Positions 1-6,962 of a DNA stretch of 10,029 bases are shown here, piece after piece. This DNA comes from Planctomycetota bacterium (lineage in GTDB: Bacteria; Planctomycetota; Phycisphaerae; UBA1845), in assembly GCA_022561415.1 (NCBI GenBank), contig JADFRH010000063.1, positions 1-10,029 of the forward strand, in the 5' to 3' direction. A program made the translations under genes and the position numbers. Every line of letters begins with the position of its first letter. Position 1 is the first letter of the stretch. The notes beneath the pieces were generated by a model. It did not search any database. It was not told the origin of the DNA and was given only the letters and a program-made list of their open reading frames with translations.

Positions 1-102
1 CGGCCGTCGGGCGTTAGCGCCCCTCGCCCAAACTCGCGTACGATGTCGCGCCAACCCTGGGAGCTGGGCTCGTAGGTCTCGTGGGCAGCGTCGTCGGCGC
101 TG
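1..102 (+). other. Left edge: likely fliP tail/fliQ 5' end, reading frame interrupted
   Basis: No intact gene can be assigned here. One frame stops at a TAG at 13-15 after A-V-G-R, which would suit the end of an upstream gene such as fliP, but four residues cannot prove it. An ATG at 43 lies in the same frame as fliQ and reads M-S-R-Q-P-W-E-L-G-S before a TAG at 73-75. FliQ proteins usually begin with about 20 residues of this style (short polar start, then a Leu-Gly pair) before the first membrane helix, so this may be the true fliQ start damaged by a nonsense change or indel, or by a sequencing or assembly error. Another frame stays open to a TGA at 101-103 that overlaps the ATG at 103, but it encodes an Arg-rich string unlike FliP. 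Confidence 0.35.
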
Positions 103-309
103 ATGACCTCGGCTCCGATCCTCTTGGTGGGGCTGGTCGTCGGTTTGATGATCGCACTGTTCCAGGCCGTGACGCAGTTGCAGGAGCAGACGCTGACCTT
201 TGTGCCCAAGATCGCCGCCATGGTGGTCGCCGCCTCGATCTTCATCCCGTGGATCGGCGAGCGGATGATCCTGTTCGCGCGGCAGTCACTCAGCACGGTT
301 CCTTGGTAA
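103..309 (+). CDS. fliQ: Flagellar export gate protein FliQ, short at the N-terminus
   Basis: FliQ is a small two-helix inner-membrane protein that, with FliP and FliR, forms the helical core of the flagellar type III export gate. The 68 visible residues contain the family core: a first hydrophobic stretch at about residues 3-22 (SAPILLVGLVVGLMIALFQ), the conserved loop VTQLQEQTLTFVPKI at about 23-38, and a second hydrophobic stretch from about 39. Family members are usually near 90 residues, so about 20 N-terminal residues are missing if translation starts at ATG 103. Upstream codons in the same frame hit TAG at 73-75, and no convincing Shine-Dalgarno site precedes 103. Position directly before fliR matches the usual fliPQR order. 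Family assignment is firm. The start, and whether the gene is functional, are uncertain. Confidence 0.85.
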   Translation: MTSAPILLVGLVVGLMIALFQAVTQLQEQTLTFVPKIAAMVVAASIFIPWIGERMILFARQSLSTVPW

Positions 310-343
310 GCATCTCAGTTACGATAGAAATCATAAACAAGAA

Positions 344-1144
344 ATGCCCCTGTTGCCGTTCGACATTCTGCTCTCGTTACCCGCTTTCGCACTCGTTTTG
401 ACGCGCGTGTCAGGGCTTATGATCGCTGCGCCGATCTTCGGGAGCAGTGTGATTCCTGCACGCATTCGCGTCGCGATGGTCGTCGCCCTGGCGACCATGA
501 CGTTTCCGCTGGCGGCGCGCCACATTCCGGTCGACATCACCTTGTCCGCCGCGCTGGTCGGGGGCGTGGGTGAACTGATGATCGGCGTAATCCTGGGATT
601 GTCGCTGTCGCTCCTGCTGATGGGGGCCGAGGTCGGCGGGATGATGGTCGGGCGCCAGGCCGGCATCGCGCTGGCGAATGTGTTTAATCCCGCTTCAGAT
701 TCACAGGTCTCCATCACCGGTCAGGTCTACACGATTGCTTTTACGGTGGTGTTTCTGCTCGCCGGTGGGCACCGCGCCGCCGTGGCGGCTCTGCTTGATA
801 CGTTCGACGTGATTCCCGTACTTTCGTTTCAGATGAACGAGTCGTTCATGCTACTGTTGGTCGAGATGCTCGCGGCCGCGTTCATTCTCGGCATTCGACT
901 CGCGGGTCCGGTGCTGATCGCGCTGTTTCTCGTCGGGACGACGCTGGCGTTTCTCTCTCGCACGATGCCGCAACTCAACATCCTGACCGTGGGTTTCGCG
1001 ATACGCGCGATTACGGCTCTTGCGATCGCCGCCCTGGCGATGGGGGCGTCCGAGGATCTGCTTGTTGACGCCGTGTGGGAGGGGGTTGAGCGGATCCGTC
1101 TCACGTTTGGTCTTGATCCCACGCTGAATCGATTGGTGAACTGA
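344..1144 (+). CDS. fliR: Flagellar export gate protein FliR
   Basis: FliR is a polytopic inner-membrane protein that completes the FliP-FliQ-FliR export gate through which rod, hook and filament subunits pass. The 266-residue length matches the family (about 260). Several long hydrophobic segments alternate with short loops. Typical FliR stretches are R-V-S-G-L-M-I-A-A-P-I-F-G near residues 21-33, G-L-S-L-S-L-L-L-M-G-A-E-V-G-G near 85-99, N-V-F-N-P near 112-116 and R-T-M-P-Q-L-N-I at about 206-213. The start at ATG 344 gives the expected hydrophobic N-terminus; only a weak purine run (AAGAA) precedes it. A 34-base AT-rich spacer separates it from fliQ. Its TGA stop shares one base with the flhB ATG (TGATG at 1142-1146), a classic arrangement for coupled translation. 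In some bacteria FliR is fused to FlhB; here the two are separate. Confidence 0.97.
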   Translation: MPLLPFDILLSLPAFALVLTRVSGLMIAAPIFGSSVIPARIRVAMVVALATMTFPLAARHIPVDITLSAALVGGVGELMIGVILGLSLSLLLMGAEVGGMMVGRQAGIALANVFNPASDSQVSITGQVYTIAFTVVFLLAGGHRAAVAALLDTFDVIPVLSFQMNESFMLLLVEMLAAAFILGIRLAGPVLIALFLVGTTLAFLSRTMPQLNILTVGFAIRAITALAIAALAMGASEDLLVDAVWEGVERIRLTFGLDPTLNRLVN

Positions 1145-2232
1145 TGCCCGCCGATGCCGAAGAAAAAACAGAACCGGCAACACCGCGACGCCGGAACGAG
1201 GCCCGGGCGAAAGGGCAGGTCGCGCGCAGTCAGGACGTGACGGCAGCCGTGTTGCTGCTGTCAGGTTTTATTGCACTGGCGATTCTCGGCCCGGGGCTCT
1301 GGAACACGCTGCTGATGGTTACGCGCGCGGCGTTTGAAGGAGACGGAGTCTACCGCTCGGTCGATCTTCCACCGTTTGCCAGGGCCGTCGCAGGCGAGGC
1401 GCTGAAGCGTGTCGGTCCGTTGTTGCTGATCCTGTTCGTGGCCATGTTGCTGGCGCTCTATGCACAGATCGGCTTGTTGTTCACGCTGCAGCCGCTGATG
1501 CCTAGCCTGGCGAAGCTCAATCCCATATCCGGCATAAAGCGTCTGTTCTCGATCCGGTCGGTGATGCTGGCGGCCGCAAATTTCGCCAAGCTCCTAGTGG
1601 TCGGGTTCGTCGCCTATCTGACGTTGAAAGGCGGCGCGGATGCGATCCTGTTCGCCGTCACGTTCGGTTTTCGCGAAGTGTTTACGTTGGGTTCGTCGTT
1701 GATGTTCGACCTGACGATGCGACTCGGTGTTGTTCTGTTGATTGTCGCCCTGCTTGACTTCGCGTGGCAGCGCTACCAGAAGGAGCGCGACATGCGTATG
1801 ACCAAGGAGGAGGTCAAAGACGAGCTGCGGAGCATGGAAGGTGACCCGCTCATCAAGCGAAGGCGGCGCGGCGTACAGTTGCAGCTCGCCATGCAGCGGT
1901 TGCACCACGACGTGCCCAAGGCCGACGTGATCGTGACGAATCCGACCCATCTGGCGGTGGCCATCAGCTACGACGCGGACAACATGGCCGCCCCCAAGGT
2001 GGTCGCCAAGGGGGCGGACCACATCGCGCTTCGCATTCGTCAGATTGCGACCGGGCTGGGGATCCCCATCGTCGAGCGCAAGCCGCTGGCGCGGGCGCTG
2101 TTTGAAACCGTAGAGGTCGGTGAATACGTCCCCGAGCGCCTCTACCAAGCGATCGCAGAGATTCTGGCCTACGTGTACGAACTGACCGGGCGCGGAACGC
2201 GCCGTCGCAGGAATCTGGTTTCCGCATCCTAG
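1144..2232 (+). CDS. flhB: Flagellar export switch protein FlhB
   Basis: FlhB sits beside the FliPQR gate and switches export from rod/hook to filament substrates by autocleavage of its cytoplasmic domain. The N-terminus shows the family signature E-K-T-E-P-A-T-P-R-R-R with A-R-xK-G-Q-V-A-R-S at about residues 7-29. About four membrane segments follow (roughly residues 35-210), with the conserved S-L-A-K-L-N-P-I-S-G-I-K-R-L-F-S block between the second and third. The cytoplasmic domain contains the cleavage motif Asn266-Pro267-Thr268-His269, with cleavage expected between Asn and Pro, and the family block V-A-K-G-A-D shortly after. The 362-residue length is normal. Translation is probably coupled to fliR through the shared TGATG. 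All key residues are present, so the switch should be functional. Confidence 0.98.
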   Translation: MPADAEEKTEPATPRRRNEARAKGQVARSQDVTAAVLLLSGFIALAILGPGLWNTLLMVTRAAFEGDGVYRSVDLPPFARAVAGEALKRVGPLLLILFVAMLLALYAQIGLLFTLQPLMPSLAKLNPISGIKRLFSIRSVMLAAANFAKLLVVGFVAYLTLKGGADAILFAVTFGFREVFTLGSSLMFDLTMRLGVVLLIVALLDFAWQRYQKERDMRMTKEEVKDELRSMEGDPLIKRRRRGVQLQLAMQRLHHDVPKADVIVTNPTHLAVAISYDADNMAAPKVVAKGADHIALRIRQIATGLGIPIVERKPLARALFETVEVGEYVPERLYQAIAEILAYVYELTGRGTRRRRNLVSAS

Positions 2233-2234
2233 GA
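2231..2234 (+). promoter_or_regulatory. Ribosome binding site of flhA, overlapping the flhB stop
   Basis: The purine run AGGA begins within the flhB TAG stop (2230-2232) and lies 9 bases before the flhA ATG. It supports ATG 2244 as the start and ties flhA initiation to ribosomes finishing flhB. Confidence 0.5.
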
Positions 2235-2243
2235 TCGTAACCT

Positions 2244-4325
2244 ATGGCAGCCATCACCGACGTTATTGAGGCACGCATCGTACCGGTGATCGCGAAGCAC
2301 TACGGCCTGGTGCTTCCGTCCATCGTGCTGTGTCTGATCCTGGTGATTCTGATCCCGCTGCCGACGGGCGTGATGGACCTACTTCTACTGATCAACATCA
2401 CGTTGTCGGGCATCGTGTTGCTCACCGTCATGTACATGGAGGGTCCGCTCGAGTTTTCGTCGTTTCCGTCGCTGCTTCTGGGACTGACGTTGTTTCGGCT
2501 GGTGCTCAACACGGCCACCACCCGTCTCATTCTCACCCAGGGTGACGCCGGGCAGGTCATTACGACCTTCGGCGGCTTTGTCGCGCGCGGTTCGCTGGCC
2601 GTGGCGGTCATTATCTTTGCCATCATCGTGGTGATTCAGTTCGTGGTCATTACGAAGGGTGCGACACGCATCGCCGAAGTGGCCGCCCGCTTTACGCTCG
2701 ATGGTTTGCCCGGCAAGCAGATGGCGGTCGATGCAGACCTCAACGCCGGCACGATCACGGACGCCGAGGCCAAGGAACGACGATCGGATATCACGCGCGA
2801 GGCGGATTTCTACGGTGCCATGGATGGTGCCAGCAAGTTCGTTCGGGGGGACGCCATAGCCGGATTGGTGATCACCATCATCAACATCCTCGGCGGAATC
2901 TACGTCGGTCTCGTCGAGCAAGGTCTTCCCATCGGTGAAACCCTGCGCCGCTACACGATATTGACGATCGGCGACGGGTTGGTGTCGCAGATTCCGGCGT
3001 TCATCGTGTCGATCTCCGCCGCGATGATCGTCACGCGATCCGCAGAAAAAAAGAATTTGGGTGAGGAGATACTCGGACAGCTCACCGGTCGTCCGATCGC
3101 CATGATCCTGACCGCCGGTTTCCTCGGAATACTCGCGATGACGCCCCTGCCCAAACCCCCTCTGTTCATGCTCATGGCGGCCTGCTACATCGTGGCGACC
3201 ACGCTGAAGAAGCATCGCAGCACGGTGGCTGCGGAGACCGCCGCCGCCAAGGCCAAGCCCGCGGGCGGCGACCGAATCGAAAAGCATCTCGCTCCCGATC
3301 CGATGGAACTGAACGTCGGCTACGGTTTGATTCGCCTGGTGGATCGCAAGCAGGGCGGCGATCTGCTCGATCGAATCACCAACATGCGCCGCCAGGTCGC
3401 ACAGGAGCTCGGCATCGTCGTGCCGCCCATTCGCATTCGCGACGACGTGCAGCTCGAGCCCAACGCATTCCTGGTCAAGCTGAAGGGTCTGGCGATCGGC
3501 AAGGGGGATGTCATGCCGCAGGGATTAATGGCGATTGATTCCGGGACCGTGTCGGAGCGCATCGCGGGAACGGAAACGAAGGAGCCCGTGTTCGGACTGC
3601 CGGCGATGTGGATCGACGAGGATCAGCGACACGAGGCCGAGCATCGAAATTATACGGTCGTCGAGCCGTCCAGTGTCATCGCCACATTCCTGACCGAGAA
3701 GATCAAACAGCACGCGGATGAACTACTGACCCGACAGGAGGTCAACCGACTGCTCGACCATCTGCGTGAACGGTCTCCCAAGCTCGTGGAGGAAGTGGTA
3801 CCCGAGGTGCTCAAGCCGGGCGAGATTCAGCGCGTGTTGCAGGCGCTGCTGCGCGAGCGTGTTCCGATTCGTGACCTGGAGAGCATCCTGGAAGCGATTG
3901 CCGACGTGGCGCCGCGCAGTAAGGACGTCGACATTTTGACGGAGTACGCGCGCAACGCCCTGTCACGCACGCTGTGCCATCTCAACAAGGCCGATGATGA
4001 TCGCATTCACTGCATCACCTTGGACCCGGCGCTGGAGGAACTCGTTGCCAAGGGGCTGGAACGCACCGATCGGGGAACGGTCCTTACGCTGGCGCCGGCC
4101 GTGCAAACGCGGATCGTCGATGCGATCAAGGCACAGGTCGAGCAGGCGACACCCTCGACGCGCGGTCGCGCGCCGGTGTTGCTCTGCCCGCCGCAGATAC
4201 GTCCCTGGCTTCGGAAGATGACGGAAGTGTCGTTGCCGACCGTTGCGGTGCTTTCTTACAACGAAATCGTTCGAGGGGTTGAGATCGAATCACATGGAAT
4301 GGTGGTCCTGAAGGATGAATCTTAA
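2244..4325 (+). CDS. flhA: Flagellar export platform protein FlhA
   Basis: FlhA forms the nonameric ring of the flagellar export apparatus. Its membrane part links proton flow to export, and its cytoplasmic domain binds chaperone-substrate complexes. The 693-residue length is typical. Residues about 20-310 hold the membrane segments. The strongly conserved cytoplasmic loop shows LTLFRLVLN near 80-88, D153-G-L-P-G-K-Q-M and E186-A-D188-F-Y-G-A-M-D-G-A-S-K-F-V-R-G-D. Asp188 appears to correspond to the essential proton-related aspartate of Salmonella FlhA (D208, from memory). A linker rich in Ala and Lys at about 320-345 leads to the cytoplasmic domain, whose L-L-x-R-Q-E-V-x-x-L-L-D and R-V-L-Q-x-L-L-R-E-R-V-P-I-R-D stretches are typical. 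It lies 11 bases after flhB, and its 3' end overlaps flhF by 11 bases, pointing to one operon and coupled translation. Confidence 0.99.
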   Translation: MAAITDVIEARIVPVIAKHYGLVLPSIVLCLILVILIPLPTGVMDLLLLINITLSGIVLLTVMYMEGPLEFSSFPSLLLGLTLFRLVLNTATTRLILTQGDAGQVITTFGGFVARGSLAVAVIIFAIIVVIQFVVITKGATRIAEVAARFTLDGLPGKQMAVDADLNAGTITDAEAKERRSDITREADFYGAMDGASKFVRGDAIAGLVITIINILGGIYVGLVEQGLPIGETLRRYTILTIGDGLVSQIPAFIVSISAAMIVTRSAEKKNLGEEILGQLTGRPIAMILTAGFLGILAMTPLPKPPLFMLMAACYIVATTLKKHRSTVAAETAAAKAKPAGGDRIEKHLAPDPMELNVGYGLIRLVDRKQGGDLLDRITNMRRQVAQELGIVVPPIRIRDDVQLEPNAFLVKLKGLAIGKGDVMPQGLMAIDSGTVSERIAGTETKEPVFGLPAMWIDEDQRHEAEHRNYTVVEPSSVIATFLTEKIKQHADELLTRQEVNRLLDHLRERSPKLVEEVVPEVLKPGEIQRVLQALLRERVPIRDLESILEAIADVAPRSKDVDILTEYARNALSRTLCHLNKADDDRIHCITLDPALEELVAKGLERTDRGTVLTLAPAVQTRIVDAIKAQVEQATPSTRGRAPVLLCPPQIRPWLRKMTEVSLPTVAVLSYNEIVRGVEIESHGMVVLKDES

Positions 4326-5565
4326 AACGTTTCGAGGAAAATCCATGGCTGACGCGCTTGGCAAGGTCAAGCAAGCGTTCGGTCGCGACGCGGTCATCCT
4401 GAGCACGCGAACCGTGCCCGCGAGTGTCGTTTTCGGGCGCGAGCGGCAACCGACGGTGGAAATTACGGCCGCCAGGGATGATGTGGACTTGCCGGGTGGC
4501 GTCGCAGGCGGTACATTCCGCCGAAATCCGGGGTCCGAAGAAAAGACAGAAGGAGCTGTCAGGGTGGGGTCTCGTACGTCAAAGTGCATGGATGATCGCG
4601 CGTCGTCGGCCATCATGACGGAGGTCGGCTCGCTCAAGTCTCTGGTCAATCAACTCCTGCACGAGACGCGGTCTGCTCATCTGGGCGGCCTTCCCGACGG
4701 ACTCATCGAAAGCTATACGAAGCTCGTCGAGAACGCCGTCACCGAACGCATTGCCCGGCAACTCGTGACCGGCGCTCGACGCGGGCTTTCGGAAGATCAA
4801 CTGCGCGACCCCTCGGCCGTGCGGTCCTATCTGGCGAGAGCGGTCGAGTCCATGCTTCCGGTCGCCGGTCCGATCCAGGCCGCGCAGGACGGTGCCCCGA
4901 CCGTCGTAGCGCTTGTCGGACCGACCGGCGTGGGAAAGACCACGACGATTGCCAAGCTCGCCGCCAATTTTCGCCTTCGTGAAAACCGCAAGGTGGGGCT
5001 GATCACGATCGACACCTATCGAATCGCAGCGGTCGAGCAGCTGCGCACCTACGCGGAAATCATCGAGGTTCCGCTCGAGGTCGTGACCTCTCCCCCGCAG
5101 CTCGAGCGTGCGCTTGCGCGCATGGCCGACCGCGATTACATTTTCATCGACACGGCCGGTCGCAGTCAGAAGGACACGGCGAAGCTCGATGAGCTCGCGA
5201 GTTTCTTCTCCGTCCGGCGGCCTGACGAAGTCCATCTGGTTTTGTCCGGCAGTTGCGGTGAGGCGGTGCTGCTTTCGACCATCGAGGCGTTTTCCGGCAT
5301 CGGAATCGATCGCATCATCTTCACCAAGCTCGACGAGGCGATCGGGTTCGGGGTGATGCTGGCCTGCTTGGACAAGACCGAAGCACGTCTCTCGTACGTC
5401 ACAACCGGGCAGGATGTTCCGGATGATATTCGCGTCGGTGAGGGTGGCGCGCTGGCGCGTCTCATCGTGGGTGACCAGGCGCCCGGCAAGCCGCTTATGC
5501 CGGTGACGCCGCCATCGGGTGTGCAAGAAAATCGTACCGCACTTGCCGCTGCGAGGGAGGCATAG
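4315..5565 (+). CDS. flhF: Flagellar biosynthesis GTPase FlhF (SRP family)
   Basis: FlhF is a signal-recognition-particle type GTPase that marks the site of flagellar assembly and works with FlhG. The start at ATG 4315 gives the canonical N-terminus M-N-L-K-T-F-R-G-K-S-M-A-D-A-L, followed by a G-R-D-A-V-I-L-S-T-R-T block. A variable region (about residues 45-95) leads to a helical N domain and then the GTPase domain: P-loop G202-P-T-G-V-G-K208-T-T, switch motif I-D-T-Y-R-I-A-A-V-E-Q-L near 230-243, D279-T-A-G-R283 and T337-K-L-D-E341 for guanine recognition. Length (416) is within the family range. The gene starts inside flhA with 11 shared bases and no strong ribosome site, so initiation probably depends on flhA translation. 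All GTP-binding motifs are intact. Confidence 0.97.
   Translation: MNLKTFRGKSMADALGKVKQAFGRDAVILSTRTVPASVVFGRERQPTVEITAARDDVDLPGGVAGGTFRRNPGSEEKTEGAVRVGSRTSKCMDDRASSAIMTEVGSLKSLVNQLLHETRSAHLGGLPDGLIESYTKLVENAVTERIARQLVTGARRGLSEDQLRDPSAVRSYLARAVESMLPVAGPIQAAQDGAPTVVALVGPTGVGKTTTIAKLAANFRLRENRKVGLITIDTYRIAAVEQLRTYAEIIEVPLEVVTSPPQLERALARMADRDYIFIDTAGRSQKDTAKLDELASFFSVRRPDEVHLVLSGSCGEAVLLSTIEAFSGIGIDRIIFTKLDEAIGFGVMLACLDKTEARLSYVTTGQDVPDDIRVGEGGALARLIVGDQAPGKPLMPVTPPSGVQENRTALAAAREA
5553..5560 (+). promoter_or_regulatory. Strong ribosome binding site of flhG
   Basis: GAGGGAGG lies inside the last codons of flhF, 8 bases before the flhG ATG at 5569. It is among the strongest Shine-Dalgarno matches in the operon and fixes the flhG start. 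Confidence 0.7.
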
Positions 5566-5568
5566 GGC

Positions 5569-6450
5569 ATGTCGCAGAACAGCCTGTTCGCGGGGCGGCC
5601 TGATCAAGCCAGCAAGCTTCGTGAACTGGTGCGCGGACACCGCCGCTTCGCCACGACGATCGCGATTGCCAGCGGAAAGGGCGGGGTTGGAAAATCAAAC
5701 ATTGCTGTAAATTTAGCAGTAATAATGTCACTAAATGGTCTACGGGTGGCGCTGGTGGATGCGGATATGGGGCTGGCGAATGCGGATCTGCTTCTGAATG
5801 TTCAGCCCCGTTACACGCTTTCGCACGTTCTGAGCGGGGATAAGACCCTCGCGGAGGTGATCGTAAAAGGTCCGGGCGGAATTTTACTGATCCCCGGTGC
5901 GTCCGGTGTTCAGCGGGTCGCGGACCTGACCGAGTTCGAGCGACAGCACTTGATTTCACAGATTCAGACGCTGGGCGACAGCACTGATATCATCCTGATC
6001 GATTGCGGCGCGGGGATCGGTCGCAGTGTTATAAGCTTCGCCCAGGCCGCTGACAGTGTTGCTATCGTGTCAACGCCCCAGCCGCCGGCGCTGACCGATG
6101 CTTATGCGCTGATCAAGACATTACGGTCGGAAGGCTACGCGGGCGAGCTTCGTTTGTTGATCAACATGGCCGCAAGCCGGGAGGAGGCGCGTGAGGCGTA
6201 TCAGCGCGTGGCCAACGTCGCCAAAAGATTTCTGAATTATTCTGTTGCGGAGTTGGGCTACGTCCTTCAAGATACGGCTGTTGAGTTGGCCGTTCGACAG
6301 CGATGCCCGTTTGTGTTGAGGTATCCTGATTCGAACGCGAGTGCGTGTGTCGCGGCCATCGCAAGCGATCTGGCGCGGTCGATTGCGGATCGGACCGTTG
6401 CCGCAAACCACGGTAGTCTTCTTCGTCGAGTTGCCGGTCTGTTCAGGTAG
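5569..6450 (+). CDS. flhG: Flagellar number regulator FlhG (MinD-type ATPase; FleN/YlxH)
   Basis: FlhG is a MinD-like ATPase that limits flagellar number, acts at the membrane as an ATP-dependent dimer and stimulates FlhF GTPase activity. The N-terminus carries D12-Q-A-S-K-L-R18, matching the DQAxxLR motif known in Bacillus FlhG/YlxH to activate FlhF. The deviant Walker A motif is K37-G-G-V-G-K42-S, followed by V-D64-A-D66-M-G-L-A-N-A-D and D145-C-G-A-G-I-G. The C-terminus ends in S-L-L-R-R-V-A-G-L-F-R, an amphipathic stretch like the MinD/FlhG membrane-targeting helix. At 293 residues it is normal length. It lies 3 bases after flhF behind a strong ribosome site, so both partners are made together. 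Codons just after the P-loop are unusually AT-rich (about 28% GC over 5691-5740). ParA or true MinD is unlikely given the DQAxxLR motif and context. Confidence 0.96.
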   Translation: MSQNSLFAGRPDQASKLRELVRGHRRFATTIAIASGKGGVGKSNIAVNLAVIMSLNGLRVALVDADMGLANADLLLNVQPRYTLSHVLSGDKTLAEVIVKGPGGILLIPGASGVQRVADLTEFERQHLISQIQTLGDSTDIILIDCGAGIGRSVISFAQAADSVAIVSTPQPPALTDAYALIKTLRSEGYAGELRLLINMAASREEAREAYQRVANVAKRFLNYSVAELGYVLQDTAVELAVRQRCPFVLRYPDSNASACVAAIASDLARSIADRTVAANHGSLLRRVAGLFR

Positions 6451-6575
6451 CTTACGATGAGGGCGGTAACGCACCAGGCGTCAGGGACGGTACAGCTCGG
6501 TACGGATTGGCCGTTTCGGGATTAGAGGATTGGCTCTCGCTCGCTACGAGCCGCTGCGACAAGGATGTTGCGACC

Positions 6576-6875
6576 ATGATTGCCCGTTTTGCAGGTGCAG
6601 GTTTGGGACTGCTGGCCTTTGCAGTCACCACGATCTCCGGTTTGATTGCGCAAGTACCGGCGGACGTCACCCTTTCGCGCAGTATCCTTGCTCTTCTTCT
6701 GTTTTGCGTCATTGGACTCCTTCTGGGCGGCGTCGCGCAACGCGTGATCGACGAGCATCGGAAGGGGGAGGAATCGCGGATTCGTGCGCGATTCGAGGAA
6801 AGCAATGCCGGCACGGATGGCGGCGTTGCGGAGAGCGATTCGGACGAAACCCCTGTGGAATCGGCGGCCGGCTAG
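6576..6875 (+). CDS. Small two-helix membrane protein of unknown function
   Basis: I do not recognise a named family. The 99-residue product has two hydrophobic segments, at about residues 5-25 (F-A-G-A-G-L-G-L-L-A-F-A-V) and 37-55 (I-L-A-L-L-L-F-C-V-I-G-L-L-L-G), joined by a short loop with V-P-A-D-V-T-L-S-R. A charged region follows (V-I-D-E-H-R-K-G-E-E-S-R-I-R-A-R-F-E-E), then an acidic, Gly/Ser/Ala-rich tail. This predicts a hairpin membrane protein with a cytoplasmic tail. ATG 6576 is preferred because AAGGA at 6561-6565 lies 10 bases upstream and the membrane helix then begins at once. An in-frame TTG at 6507 would add 23 residues without a better ribosome site. It lies between flhG and fliA on the same strand, so a flagellar role is plausible but inferred from position only. 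Confidence 0.72.
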   Translation: MIARFAGAGLGLLAFAVTTISGLIAQVPADVTLSRSILALLLFCVIGLLLGGVAQRVIDEHRKGEESRIRARFEESNAGTDGGVAESDSDETPVESAAG

Positions 6876-6876
6876 C

Positions 6877-6896
6877 CGTATTGCCAATGCGATACG
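6877..6896 (+). other. Hairpin just after the small membrane protein gene
   Basis: An 8-pair stem (CGTATTGC with GCGATACG, one T-G wobble) closes a CAAT loop two bases after the TAG stop. The stop itself sits in a 10-base palindrome, CGGCTAGCCG (6869-6878). No T-run follows, so a classic intrinsic terminator is unlikely. It could slow decay or partly attenuate transcription before fliA. Confidence 0.4.
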
Positions 6897-6946
6897 ACGG
6901 TGCGCGGGGTGTTTTGGCGATCGCGGTGTCATCGGCACGGGTGATT

Positions 6947-6952
6947 AAGGAG
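6947..6952 (+). promoter_or_regulatory. Ribosome binding site of fliA with three nearby start codons
   Basis: AAGGAG lies 10 bases before ATG 6963 and 7 bases before an in-frame TTG at 6960. A further ATG at 6955, only 2 bases away, opens a three-codon frame (Met-Ser-stop) whose TGA at 6961-6963 shares its A with ATG 6963. ATG 6963 is the likelier fliA start, TTG 6960 the alternative. They differ by one residue. Confidence 0.65.
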
Positions 6953-6962
6953 CTATGAGTTG

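Noticed and set aside
81..401. + strand open frame starting GTG 81, spanning the end of fliQ and the start of fliR
   Set aside because: It is out of frame with clear FliQ and FliR cores and its translation has no family features.
2385..3287. Antisense open frame of 300 codons over flhA
   Set aside because: Composition is low-complexity Arg/Asp/Gly/His and it lies opposite the conserved FlhA membrane domain. No start signal or motif supports it.
4579..5640. Long antisense open frame (353 codons) over flhF and the start of flhG
   Set aside because: It mirrors a strongly coding + strand gene with complete FlhF motifs, and its translation is rich in Arg, His, Asp and Gly without recognisable domains: a GC-rich shadow.
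6507..6575. TTG 6507 as the start of the small membrane protein
   Set aside because: It would add 23 residues with no ribosome site, whereas ATG 6576 has AAGGA 10 bases upstream and leads directly into the first membrane helix.
6530..6958. 142-codon + frame overlapping the small membrane protein
   Set aside because: It needs a TTG start, is Cys/Arg-rich and unstructured, and overlaps almost all of a frame with a clear two-helix pattern.
6876..6962. Sigma-28 or sigma-54 promoter upstream of fliA
   Set aside because: I looked for TAAA...GCCGATAA and TGGCAC...TTGCA type pairs by eye and saw none with acceptable match and spacing.
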